Below are positions 9,001 through 15,922 of a stretch of DNA of 64,000 nucleotides, in pieces. The position numbers were made by a program, and so were the translations under genes. This DNA is from JAFAGX01 sp035624215 (lineage in GTDB: Bacteria; Acidobacteriota; Terriglobia; Terriglobales; Acidobacteriaceae). Where the stretch lies: assembly GCA_035624215.1 (NCBI GenBank), contig DASPRY010000136.1:5067-69066 (forward strand). The letters run 5' to 3'. The stretch's first letter is position 1. Each line of letters opens with the position of its first letter. Under the pieces are notes generated by a model. That model had not been told where the DNA came from, did not search any database, and saw only the letters and a list, made by a program, of their open reading frames with translations.

Positions 9001-9692
9001 GCATTCTGAATGCGTTTGATTTCCCGGCATTCCGAGCCTCCTCGAACTTCGACCAGCGGCACACATTTACCTCGAGCGCCATTTATGATTTGCCGCTCCT
9101 CAAAGGCGCAGGCTTGATGAACAAGCTGCTAGGCAATTGGGAGCTGTCAGGAATCGGGCAGTGGGAGACCGGGACGCCTTTCAGTGTTTACAACAGCGCG
9201 GCGAATCCTGACAATGCCGGCTTGGGCAATGGCGTCGCTTCAAGCGCAGGGGCAGGACAATCCTATGCCAATGTGATCTCGAACCCATACCAGAACATTC
9301 CGCAGTATTCGCCAGCGACTGGTTTTGGGCCGTACATTGCAAACCCGAATGCGTTTGCTGCACCGGTGGGGTTGACGCTGGGAGATACCGGCAGGAATTT
9401 CCTACGTAATCCCGGACACTGGAATATTGACATGGCCCTGTTCAAGCACTTCCCGATCAAGGAGAGCCTAGCGTTTGAGTTCCGCGCCGAGGCTTTCAAC
9501 ATCTTCAATCACGTGGAGTGGGGTCCCTTGGCCGGTGATCAGGGCGGGGCTGCGGGAAGCGCGGGATTTTCGTCGAGCACCGGGAGCTTTGTTCCCGGTC
9601 CGTACAATTTCCCGGGGGCGCCAAACTTTCTACAAACGGGCACTACTTACAGCCCGCGAATTCTGCAGCTAGGAGCAAAGTTCCTGTTCTAG
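6015..9692 (+). CDS. Oar-like TonB-dependent outer-membrane receptor with carboxypeptidase-regulatory-like domain
   Basis: A 1,225-residue outer-membrane protein. It has a signal peptide (residues 1-24, cleavage near LLAQ), a transthyretin-like carboxypeptidase-regulatory domain (about 26-105, SITGMVTDPTGAAIAKAQVTV), a plug domain (about 115-250, including YSVNGGRLEYNNWELDGGDN), and a long beta barrel ending LQLGAKFLF with the C-terminal aromatic expected for Bam insertion. Receptors of this size are expanded in Acidobacteriota and are thought to import large plant- or microbe-derived carbohydrates. Substrate cannot be assigned. ATG 6015 is chosen for the signal peptide and GGAG six bases upstream, although the frame stays open to 5967. 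It lies 179 bases behind the LacI gene and its candidate operator. Confidence 0.93.
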   Translation: MRSRLACWWIVLFACSLPVGLLAQDTASITGMVTDPTGAAIAKAQVTVKNPDRGINRVTSTNGDGNYLISAVPPGTYTLSIAAQGFKKFDAQGIILRVAQKARVDATLEVGSQNTEITVEGTAVAQVETQSNEVAGTITGKEISQLQLNGRVFTQLVTLTPGITNQTGSSEGQYGITANVNYSVNGGRLEYNNWELDGGDNMDNGSNSTLNVTPSIDAIGEVRVLTSNYGAQYGRNASGTIETETKSGTNHFHGDAYEFVRNDMFNATPEFQSAPPSYKKNDFGYTIGGPIYIPGHYNTDKSKTFFFWSQEWRRDRVPGQSFNVVVPSTAERSGNFSDLCPAAGTQFQRTDTTGAAGPYFPDCPASSLGPLIGANQFYNTFPNNQVSISPTAAPLLGLIPEPNSGSNLFVAAPSQPTNWREELVRVDHNFSDRLRAMFRYAHDSWATVTATPLWSDGTSFPTVETNFVGPATALVARLTATASPTLLNEFVFSYTTDHIILNNTGTPNPNAWKRPANYSIGSLFPAAGNGGALPGISVASGFGGAYGSTGFSEDPGFVPNGPYNANPTYTYRDNVTKIVGAHNLQFGAYFVAAQKNELTGTVPSINGFLTFDPTSPVSVGNPFADLLMGNIANYEQASDRAKYYNRYKILEPYFQDDFHATKRLTLNLGLRVSLFGTYREKYLHAYNFDPQTWNPAKAPQVDDGNGDITGQAGAIVPGTGDPFNGIVQCGTSGVPIGCMKGHLFNPAPRLGFAFDPKGDGKWAIRGGYGIFYEHTNGNESNTEALESAPPLIQTPTQFNIVGYNNIGGQSGLLFPLNVVSIPNQATWPYVQQWHFDIQHDVARNTVATLAYVGSKGTHLGRKYELNQLQEVPASQNPYLATGTPIGAADCGSVAESINGAGQVAVAATVNGVPYTGTTGGQVATNLAVACAFDANPFRPYRGLGDVTRLDNGASSVYHALQAELRRSVGKLQMNVSYTFSHSIDDASDGGLFGDGGILNAFDFPAFRASSNFDQRHTFTSSAIYDLPLLKGAGLMNKLLGNWELSGIGQWETGTPFSVYNSAANPDNAGLGNGVASSAGAGQSYANVISNPYQNIPQYSPATGFGPYIANPNAFAAPVGLTLGDTGRNFLRNPGHWNIDMALFKHFPIKESLAFEFRAEAFNIFNHVEWGPLAGDQGGAAGSAGFSSSTGSFVPGPYNFPGAPNFLQTGTTYSPRILQLGAKFLF

Positions 9693-9736
9693 GATGAGAC
9701 GATTGGCTGCGTTTGGAAGCCCGAGAGTTGAGAACC

Positions 9737-10024
9737 TTACTTGAGATAGGCGCGCACCAGGCCGATCAGATCTTCGGTTAACTCTTCTGGAGTTTCTTTT
9801 GCACGATCCGGATGTGTAATGTGCAGACGGACGTGGTCCTCGAGAATCTCCGCCATCAAACTGTTGACCGCGCCGCGAATGGCAGCGAGCAGCATCAGGA
9901 TGTCAGCACACTCGTCGCCTTCCGCCACCGAACGCTCCACCGCGTCAACCTGACCGGCAAGCCGCCGGATGCGTGACAACAGCTTTTGTTTTTCCCTGGG
10001 GATGTGGGGCGATTTTTCTGGCAT
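9737..10024 (-). CDS. CsoR/RcnR-family metal-sensing repressor
   Basis: A 95-residue all-helical DUF156 repressor. Conserved Arg-rich DNA-contacting residues occur in LLSRIRRLAGQVDAVER. The candidate metal ligands are C39, H64 and H68, with H7 near the N-terminus. A Cys-His-His set plus an N-terminal His resembles RcnR (Ni/Co) more than CsoR (Cu, Cys-His-Cys). The metal is nevertheless an inference. ATG 10024 has AGGA eight bases upstream. An upstream extension of the frame would read through its own promoter and operator, so it is not coding. No metal transporter sits next to it. An operator at 10068-10084 points to autoregulation. Confidence 0.9.
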   Translation of the reverse strand: MPEKSPHIPREKQKLLSRIRRLAGQVDAVERSVAEGDECADILMLLAAIRGAVNSLMAEILEDHVRLHITHPDRAKETPEELTEDLIGLVRAYLK

Positions 10025-10067
10025 CTGATTTTTCCTGTTTGCGGGCGCCTGCGCCGAGAGAGAACGC

Positions 10068-10084
10068 ATACCGTAGGGGGGTAT
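10068..10084. promoter_or_regulatory. CsoR/RcnR-type operator
   Basis: ATACCGTAGGGGGGTAT has ATACC/GGTAT arms around a six-G tract. This is the A-form-prone G-tract design bound by CsoR/RcnR-family repressors. It overlaps the region from the -10 box to the transcription start of the repressor gene, so binding should block its own transcription. Confidence 0.75.
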
Positions 10085-10088
10085 TATA
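10083..10088 (-). promoter_or_regulatory. -10 box for the CsoR/RcnR-family gene
   Basis: A perfect TATAAT on the minus strand, 59 bases before the ATG, partly overlapping the G-tract operator. No good -35 box is visible 17 bases upstream. Confidence 0.6.
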
Positions 10089-10153
10089 CGGCGTGGCAAG
10101 ACGAGAAAGCGAGGCCAACTGGAGTATCCCGTTCTCAACCCCACCGCGGGAGG

Positions 10154-11266
10154 CTAGAGGGTTCGTTTGAACAGGGGCGTGGCGATCGCCAAGGTGATGG
10201 CCGCAAAGATAGAGAGATAGATCATGTCCGGAACAATGGCTCCCAATCCGGTTTCTTTCAACAGCAGAGATTTGAAGCCATGCACCGCGTAGGTGAAGGG
10301 GTCGGCCACGGCAATGGTTCTTAGCCACCGGGGGAAGGCCTGCACCGGATAAATGGAGCCACTCGGGAAAAACAGCAGTGTATTAAGAATGCCGAAAATG
10401 GCCCGCGGGACCAGCGGATCCTCCACTCGCACCATAAGCAGGAACATAAAAGTGTTGAAGGCGAGTGAGGTGAGGAGAATCATGATCAGCAGGCCGAGTA
10501 TGGTGGAGGGATGGAAAACCGTCCCGACGCCAGCCAGAAGCGAACCGATAATGGTGATGACCACTCCGGTCATGACCGCCTTAATGGCGCCAGCGCCATT
10601 GAGGCCGAATACCAGCTCGGTTTTGGTGATGGGCGTAACCAGGTATCCTTCGTGCACGCCTCGCGCCTTATCGTCAATGTAGAGCATGCCGCCACCAATC
10701 ATCACCGAGACAAACATGGCCAGCGTGATTGAGCCGGGCAGCAGATATTTCATGTATTCGATATAGGGATAGAGTTCGACAATCTGCAGGACTGTCTGCT
10801 GCAGAATGCGGGGTTCGACCGTCGGCTGATTTAACGCGTTGGTGATGCCGGTAAGCTCGTCTTCCAGGGTCGAGCTCATGAAGTTGTCACTGTTGTCGAC
10901 AACCAGGGCGATACGCGGTTGGTCCTGCTCATAGACGCGGCGTGAATATTGCGGCGGGATGATGACCGCACCTTGAATCTTGCCGTTGCGCACGTCTTCC
11001 ATAGCGGTTTTTGGATCGCGGTAATAGACCGGCTCGAAGGTGCGCATGTTGGCCCGGACCGAGTCAAACGCCTCGCGGATTTTGAGGGCTTGGGTACCTC
11101 CGTCCTGATCGACCAGGCCGAGTTTGGCATCGCGAATTTTGCCGCCAAAGGCGTTGCCCAGCACGATGAGCTGCACCAAGGGGAAAATCATCGATGCCAT
11201 CATTAAAGCCGGGGAACGGAAGAACTTGCGCATTTCGCGCTCGATGATGGCGAACATTCGATTCAT
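10154..11266 (-). CDS. ABC-2 type transporter permease
   Basis: A 370-residue inner-membrane subunit. One N-terminal transmembrane helix (FFRSPALMMASMIFPLVQLIVL) is followed by a large periplasmic domain (about 45-180) and five more helices, the standard ABC2 half-transporter layout of the YbhR/YbhS type. Its ATG overlaps the ATPase stop as ATGA, so the two are translationally coupled. The C-terminus is the end of the operon. It probably exports a hydrophobic compound or drug together with the HlyD-like adaptor. Only one permease gene is present, so a homodimer is expected. Confidence 0.92.
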   Translation of the reverse strand: MNRMFAIIEREMRKFFRSPALMMASMIFPLVQLIVLGNAFGGKIRDAKLGLVDQDGGTQALKIREAFDSVRANMRTFEPVYYRDPKTAMEDVRNGKIQGAVIIPPQYSRRVYEQDQPRIALVVDNSDNFMSSTLEDELTGITNALNQPTVEPRILQQTVLQIVELYPYIEYMKYLLPGSITLAMFVSVMIGGGMLYIDDKARGVHEGYLVTPITKTELVFGLNGAGAIKAVMTGVVITIIGSLLAGVGTVFHPSTILGLLIMILLTSLAFNTFMFLLMVRVEDPLVPRAIFGILNTLLFFPSGSIYPVQAFPRWLRTIAVADPFTYAVHGFKSLLLKETGLGAIVPDMIYLSIFAAITLAIATPLFKRTL

Positions 11267-12327
11267 GGCTGTAATCCTGGCCTCTGGGGCATGACGAAAG
11301 CGTAGGCTTTTTGCAGCTCATCGCGGAGCTGACGTCCGGTGTAGTGGACAAAAACGTCGTCCAGCGTGGTGTTTTGCACGGAGAGCGATTTCACGGGAAT
11401 GCCGGCTTGCACGGCTGCCTCAACCAACTCCGTAGTAGTTTGCGATCCGTTGCTGCTCAGGACGCGGTACATGCCGGCGGATTCGTTCTGAACCGCGGTC
11501 ACGGCGCTGAGCTGCTTGAGACGTTCTTCCCAGTTTGCCGGGGGATTGTCGAATTGCACTTCGATCACATTGGATCCGGGCACGCTGGCCTTGAGCGCGG
11601 CTGGCGTGTCGAGAGCCACGAGTTTGCCGTGATCGACAATGGCAACCCGGTGGCAGAGGCGGTCGGCTTCGTCCATGTAATGAGTGGTGATCAGAATCGT
11701 GAGCTTGCGGTGGGCTTTGATGTTGGTCAGCATCTCCCAAACTGCGACACGCGAGACGGGATCGAGTCCGGTTGTGGGTTCATCGAGAAAAAAGATTTGG
11801 GGGCTGTGAACCAAGCCGCGAGCGATCTCCAGCCGGCGGCGCATGCCACCGGATAAAGTCTTGGTCTGGGCATTCCGCCATTTCGTCAGATCGACTAATT
11901 CCAGAAGTTCGTCAATGGCGGCTTTCCGCTTTTTTGCGGGGACATCGTAGAGTTTGGCGTAGATGTTCAAGTTCTCTTCGATGGTGAGATCGAGATCGCT
12001 GGTCAGCGCCTGAGGAATTACGCCGATGACCCGGCGCACGGCATCGGGTTCCTTCTGAACGTCATGGCCGGCGATGCGCGCGGTGCCCGCGGTAATCGGA
12101 ATGAGCGTGGTCATCATGCGGATCAATGTGGATTTTCCGGCGCCGTTGGGACCGAGCAGGCCGAAAATCTCCTCGTCCTTCACCTGGAAAGAAATGTCAT
12201 CAACGGCGGTGAAGTCGCCATACTTTTTGACAATGTGGTCGACTTCAATGGCGTTGGGAAGAAGATTGCCCGTGGGGCCGTGACCGTTGGCCGGCGAGAT
12301 GCCGTTGCTCTGCAGATCGGCGATCAC
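11263..12327 (-). CDS. ABC transporter ATP-binding protein
   Basis: A 354-residue cytosolic ATPase with Walker A GPNGAGKST (about residue 58), Q-loop, signature LSGGMRRRLEIARGL, Walker B IFFLDEPTTGLDP and switch histidine in TILITTHYMDEADRL. The C-terminal 100 residues match the DrrA/YbhF-type extension. It starts with GTG 12327, overlapping the HlyD stop as GTGA. It energises the permease encoded immediately downstream. The drug-export or cell-envelope role is inferred from gene order (TetR-HlyD-ATPase-permease). Confidence 0.95.
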   Translation of the reverse strand: MIADLQSNGISPANGHGPTGNLLPNAIEVDHIVKKYGDFTAVDDISFQVKDEEIFGLLGPNGAGKSTLIRMMTTLIPITAGTARIAGHDVQKEPDAVRRVIGVIPQALTSDLDLTIEENLNIYAKLYDVPAKKRKAAIDELLELVDLTKWRNAQTKTLSGGMRRRLEIARGLVHSPQIFFLDEPTTGLDPVSRVAVWEMLTNIKAHRKLTILITTHYMDEADRLCHRVAIVDHGKLVALDTPAALKASVPGSNVIEVQFDNPPANWEERLKQLSAVTAVQNESAGMYRVLSSNGSQTTTELVEAAVQAGIPVKSLSVQNTTLDDVFVHYTGRQLRDELQKAYAFVMPQRPGLQP

Positions 12328-13421
12328 GGCCGTTTCTCCGCCGATGAATTCTCTTGCGCGATGCCCTTAAGCTGTTGCGGGGAGACCAGAACTTCGGCGG
12401 TCATGCCGGGCACGTACGCGCCTTTGGGATTGTCCAGCCTGACTTTGAGGACGATGGTCCGGATATCGCGCTTGCGCCGGTTGACGTCGCGTTGGGTGGC
12501 GAAGTCGGCTTCCGCAGATTTGTAAAACACTTTTCCGGAGATGATCGTGCCGCCGGGCAGACGAGTGCGCACGGTGTCGCCGAGCCCGATGTGGTCGGAT
12601 TCGGTTTCCGGGATGGCGGCGCGAACCCAGGTGTCACTCAGATCGACGATAGTGACGATAGGCTGCCCGATATTCAAAACTTCGCCCTCACGAGCGGCAC
12701 GCACCGAAACCGTGCCCGTAAGCGGGGCGTAGATTTTGGTGTAACCCAGCCGGACTTCTGCTTCCTTAAGCATGTTTTCAGCGTTGGCGAGCTGGGCCTG
12801 GGTGGATTCGACGGTGCGTTGGGCGGCATGCGCGGTATGGGTGTTGGCGATGGCGGTATTGAGATCGGCCTGAGCGGCAGTGACCTGGTCGCGTAACGAC
12901 TGAACGACCGCCTGTTGGGCGGTGAGGTTAGTCTCAGCCTGGACACGATCCTGATCGGAGGCGACGCCCTCTTTTGCCAGCGCGATGGTGCGGCGGCTGT
13001 CGCTCTGAGTGCGTTCCAGGGTTGCTTCTGCCTGTGCCAGTTGCGCCCGGACTGAGGAAAGCCGGGCTTGCGCGTTGGCGACGCTGCTGGTGGTGGTTCC
13101 TTTGGTTGCTTCCAGTGTGGATTGTGTTTCTCCAACTTTGTATTTGAAGCTGTCAATAGTGGCCGCGGCGGCGCGTTCTTCAGCTTCGAGTTCGGAGGGA
13201 TCGAGGAGCGCGATCAGATCGCCTTGCTTCACCGGCGTTCCTTCATCCACGAAAAGCTTCTGCAGGCGATCCTGTATTTGCGGGCTGACGATGACCTGGT
13301 TGGAATCGACTGTGCCGATCAGGACCAAATCCCGGTTGCTGGGAGTGGAAACAAAATAGTAGGTCAGCGCGATGGTAAAAATTATGGCGACCAGAATCAG
13401 GAATTTATTGCGAACACTCAT
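12324..13421 (-). CDS. HlyD/EmrA-family periplasmic adaptor protein
   Basis: A 365-residue membrane-fusion protein. It has an N-terminal membrane anchor (FLILVAIIFTIALTYYFV), a split biotinyl-lipoyl domain (VDEGTPVKQGDLIALLDPSE ... YAPLTGTVSVRAAREGEVLNIGQPI), a long alpha-helical coiled-coil hairpin (about 80-200, Gln/Ala-rich), and a beta-barrel domain. It links an inner-membrane ABC pump to an outer-membrane channel. ATG 13421 with GGGAG seven bases upstream is preferred over ATG 13439. The ATG overlaps the stop of the preceding 55-codon gene as ATGA. No TolC-like gene is in the window. Confidence 0.92.
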   Translation of the reverse strand: MSVRNKFLILVAIIFTIALTYYFVSTPSNRDLVLIGTVDSNQVIVSPQIQDRLQKLFVDEGTPVKQGDLIALLDPSELEAEERAAAATIDSFKYKVGETQSTLEATKGTTTSSVANAQARLSSVRAQLAQAEATLERTQSDSRRTIALAKEGVASDQDRVQAETNLTAQQAVVQSLRDQVTAAQADLNTAIANTHTAHAAQRTVESTQAQLANAENMLKEAEVRLGYTKIYAPLTGTVSVRAAREGEVLNIGQPIVTIVDLSDTWVRAAIPETESDHIGLGDTVRTRLPGGTIISGKVFYKSAEADFATQRDVNRRKRDIRTIVLKVRLDNPKGAYVPGMTAEVLVSPQQLKGIAQENSSAEKRP

Positions 13422-13585
13422 GAGCCTGCTCCCTGGCATTTGTCGTGCCCACGGCCCGTTCCTGACGCATCAGACGCGGCTTCAGAGTTCTGATCAATCT
13501 CCGAGGAGGGCGGTTTCCTGACGGCAGGTTCTGGAGTCTCGGCCAAAATGCGGAGGATTTGCAGAAATTCCTCGTGAATGCTCAT
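13418..13585 (-). CDS. Small protein (55 aa) coupled between TetR and HlyD
   Basis: A 55-codon frame starts MSIHEEFLQILRILAETPEP and has a strong AAGGAGG ribosome site seven bases upstream. Its ATG overlaps the tetR stop (ATGA) and its stop overlaps the HlyD ATG (ATGA), so it fills the gap exactly in a chain of coupled genes. The first 17 residues form an amphipathic helix. The rest is polar, Ser/Gly/Glu-rich and probably disordered, with one Cys near the end. There is no signal peptide or membrane helix. Function is unknown. It may be a translational coupler or a small regulator of the pump. Ribosome site and overlaps are seen directly, and its being a real protein is inferred. Confidence 0.7.
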   Translation of the reverse strand: MSIHEEFLQILRILAETPEPAVRKPPSSEIDQNSEAASDASGTGRGHDKCQGAGS

Positions 13586-14244
13586 TGTCCGCCTCCTTCG
13601 CGCGAAAACAGAGCGGCCGAGATAAAGTCCAATACGGCAGCGCGGCGTTCCGCAATCCGTTCCGGCGACAAGGGATCAAAACCTGTTGTGGTCTTCAAGA
13701 TCGGAGCGCTGATGAAATAAAACACCACTAACGCCACCATAGAGGGAACGAATTGCAGGGGGTTGAGTTGCCGAAATTCTCCGGCCAGGATTCCCTGCTG
13801 GATCACCTCACTCAGCCTTCGATAGAGAGGCTGAAAATAGTGTTTTGCAATGCGCTTCAGGTGGGGCGAACCGTGGCCCGCGCGCATCGTTTCCACCTGG
13901 ACCAGGTCGCGGTTGAACTTGTGACTCGCGATGTAGTCAAAATATTCCCCTACGTAAGTGAGTACTTTGTCGCGGGGCGAAAGGTTACGATCAAGAACCG
14001 TCATCAGGTGTCCGAACATCTGGCCGAAGGCGTGGTCGAGGGCGGCACCATAGAGAGTTTCCTTGTCGCGATAGTAGTAATAAAGGAGAGCCTTATTAAC
14101 CCGGGCGGCATGGGCGATGGCATCGGTGCGCGCGCCCGCGATGCCGCGCTGAGCAAACTCACGAATGGCGGCCTGCAGGATCATGGAGCGGCTGTGCTCC
14201 GGCTGGCGGCGGGAGCCGAGACGCGGTTTGGCGTGGGCTGACAT
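13582..14244 (-). CDS. TetR-family regulator of the HlyD-ABC operon
   Basis: A 220-residue regulator. It has an N-terminal helix-turn-helix (ILQAAIREFAQRGIAGARTDAIAHAARVNKALLYYYYRDKETLY, about residues 22-65, printed here only as the span) and a ligand-binding helical C-terminal domain. As first gene of a TetR-HlyD-ABC operon it matches the arrangement of Escherichia coli cecR-ybhGFSR. ATG 14244 is chosen; the frame continues upstream through the promoter and operator, which cannot be coding. A near-perfect palindrome directly upstream suggests autoregulation of the whole five-gene unit, relieved by a pump substrate. Confidence 0.92.
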   Translation of the reverse strand: MSAHAKPRLGSRRQPEHSRSMILQAAIREFAQRGIAGARTDAIAHAARVNKALLYYYYRDKETLYGAALDHAFGQMFGHLMTVLDRNLSPRDKVLTYVGEYFDYIASHKFNRDLVQVETMRAGHGSPHLKRIAKHYFQPLYRRLSEVIQQGILAGEFRQLNPLQFVPSMVALVVFYFISAPILKTTTGFDPLSPERIAERRAAVLDFISAALFSREGGGQ

Positions 14245-14245
14245 A

Positions 14246-14265
14246 TTAATTAACCAGTTAGTTAG
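14246..14265. promoter_or_regulatory. TetR-family operator palindrome
   Basis: TTAATTAACCAGTTAGTTAG matches its own reverse complement at 16 of 20 positions, with TAAC and GTTA half-sites. It covers the predicted transcription start between the -10 box and the tetR ATG, where a bound repressor would block initiation. Confidence 0.7.
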
Positions 14266-14294
14266 ATTATATAAGGCCACGTGAGGATGCACAA
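14266..14294 (-). promoter_or_regulatory. Promoter of the TetR-HlyD-ABC operon
   Basis: On the minus strand TTGTGC (14294-14289) is followed after 17 bases by a perfect TATAAT (14271-14266). The start would fall near 14259, inside the operator. Confidence 0.65.
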
Positions 14295-14356
14295 GCGGAA
14301 AAAGAGAAAGCGGCTGATGTGTTTAGCCGGATTGCGAGGGCTTCATTATAAGTATC

Positions 14357-14638
14357 TTACTGAAGGCCACCGGCGATGGAGGGCACCAGCAGGACCTCAT
14401 CGCCGTCCTGAAAGGAGTAGCTGCTGCCGCCGAGGAAGCGAATATCTTCGTCGTTCACGTAGATGTTGAGGAAACGACGAATCTCTCCCGCGTCATCCCG
14501 CAAATGGGATTTCAGATCGGGGAACTGCTCATCGAGCACGGCAAAAAGCTCCGCCAGATTTCCCGGGGAACAGGTTACGTTGGCCGTCCCGCCAGTGAGG
14601 CGGCGCAGCGCAGTCGGAATCTGTACAGTGATGGGCAT
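14357..14638 (-). CDS. MoaD/ThiS-family sulfur-carrier-like protein
   Basis: A 93-residue ubiquitin-fold protein (MPITVQIPTALRRLTGG at the start, FLNIYVNDEDIRF near residue 56, DGDEVLLVPSIAGG near the end). Such carriers hold sulfur as a C-terminal thiocarboxylate on a terminal Gly-Gly. Here the chain ends GG-Leu-Gln, so two residues would have to be removed first, as JAMM peptidases do for some amino-acid sulfur carriers. The gene starts one base after the ThrC-like stop, with GGAGG inside the end of that gene. It is therefore coupled to the PLP enzyme and under the same SAM riboswitch. No molybdopterin or thiamine genes are near, so a MoaD or ThiS housekeeping role is less likely than sulfur delivery to its neighbour. 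Confidence 0.88.
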   Translation of the reverse strand: MPITVQIPTALRRLTGGTANVTCSPGNLAELFAVLDEQFPDLKSHLRDDAGEIRRFLNIYVNDEDIRFLGGSSYSFQDGDEVLLVPSIAGGLQ

Positions 14639-14639
14639 T

Positions 14640-15905
14640 TCACACCTCCACGACGCTGGGAATTTGACTGGAAACTTCAGTGGCCCGCTCCAGGAATGCC
14701 TCAAAGTCTGCCAGCCGGGGACGAATCGGTTCCTCGGCCTGGTAGTGAGCCGAGAGGACATCGGTAGTCTTCAATCCGTTGCCGGTAATGCAAAGCACGG
14801 TAGTCTCATCGGGAAGAATCCGATCCTGCTGATACAGCTTGCGCGCGCAGCCTACCGTGACCCCGCCGGCAGTCTCGGTGAAGACACCTTCGGTTTGGGC
14901 GAGAAGCTTCATGGAATCGACAATGACAGAGTCAGAAACATCTTCGGCCCATCCGCCGCTCTCACGGATGGCCTTGATCGCATAGTGGCCGTCAGCGGGA
15001 TTGCCGATAGCTAAAGATCGCGCCAGCGTTGCGGGCTTTTGCGGTTCGATATCGGTGTTGCTGGCTTTGATCGCGGTCGAGATGGGCGAGCAGCCGGTGG
15101 CCTGGGCGCCGAAAATCTTCACCGGTTTGGGCTCAACTAAACCGAGGGTGATCAGCTCGTCGAATGCTTTTTTAATCTTGGTAATCAGTGAGCCGCCGGC
15201 CATCGGGACCACGACATTGTCCGGCAGACGCCAACCGAGTTGCTCGGCGATTTCAAAACCCACGGTCTTCGATCCTTCGGCGTAGTAGGGGCGTAGGTTC
15301 ACGTTCACAAATCCCCAATGGCGTTCGTCGGCGATTTGCGAGCAAAGGCGGTTCACCTGGTCGTAACTGCCGGCGATGCGCACCAGCTTCGCGCCAAACA
15401 CCTGGGTACCGAGAATTTTTGCCGGTTCAAGATCGGCGGGGATGAAGATCCAGGCGTCCAATCCATTGCGGGCAGCCTGAGCAGCTACCGCATTGGCGAG
15501 ATTGCCGGTTGAGGAGCAGGCAACGGTGTGAAATCCAAAACTGCAGGCTTGCGCCAGGGCGACGGCGACCACGCGATCTTTGAAGCTCAACGTGGGCAGG
15601 CAGACGGCATCGTTCTTGATGAAAAGACGTTGTGCGCCGAGCTGCTCGCCGAGCCGCGGCGCATTCAACAAGGGCGTGAAGCCAGTTGGCAGGGTGGGCC
15701 GAAAATCTGTCGCCAATGGAAGTAAGTCAGCGTATCGCCACAGATTGGGGGCGCGGCTGGCAATGCGCTCTCGGGTGATTGTGCCACGCAGAGCGTCGTA
15801 GTCGTAGGAAACTTCGAGGGGAGAAAAGCAATCGTCGCAGATCGAGCGTGGCTCGTTGCCCCAGAATTTGCCGCATTCCCGACAGCGCAGTTGGTAGTGG
15901 ACCAT
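14640..15905 (-). CDS. Threonine-synthase-like PLP enzyme (fold type II), possible thiocarboxylate-dependent sulfur enzyme
   Basis: A 421-residue PLP enzyme of the threonine synthase family. An N-terminal zinc ribbon uses C8, C11, C23 and C26. The PLP lysine is K109 in SFKDR. The substrate loop SSTGN, a Gly-rich phosphate site and a TGNGLK motif near the end are present. The canonical loop NPTGSFKDRG is replaced by LPTLSFKDRV, losing the glycine before the serine and the asparagine. ATG 15905 gives the ribbon start; a GTG at 15944 is the other option. It is directly coupled to a sulfur-carrier-like gene and preceded by a SAM-I riboswitch. Ordinary threonine synthase (O-phosphohomoserine to threonine) remains possible. 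I think a homocysteine-forming reaction with carrier-bound sulfur fits the regulation better. Confidence 0.88.
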   Translation of the reverse strand: MVHYQLRCRECGKFWGNEPRSICDDCFSPLEVSYDYDALRGTITRERIASRAPNLWRYADLLPLATDFRPTLPTGFTPLLNAPRLGEQLGAQRLFIKNDAVCLPTLSFKDRVVAVALAQACSFGFHTVACSSTGNLANAVAAQAARNGLDAWIFIPADLEPAKILGTQVFGAKLVRIAGSYDQVNRLCSQIADERHWGFVNVNLRPYYAEGSKTVGFEIAEQLGWRLPDNVVVPMAGGSLITKIKKAFDELITLGLVEPKPVKIFGAQATGCSPISTAIKASNTDIEPQKPATLARSLAIGNPADGHYAIKAIRESGGWAEDVSDSVIVDSMKLLAQTEGVFTETAGGVTVGCARKLYQQDRILPDETTVLCITGNGLKTTDVLSAHYQAEEPIRPRLADFEAFLERATEVSSQIPSVVEV

Positions 15906-15922
15906 TTGGCTACTCGCTTTCT

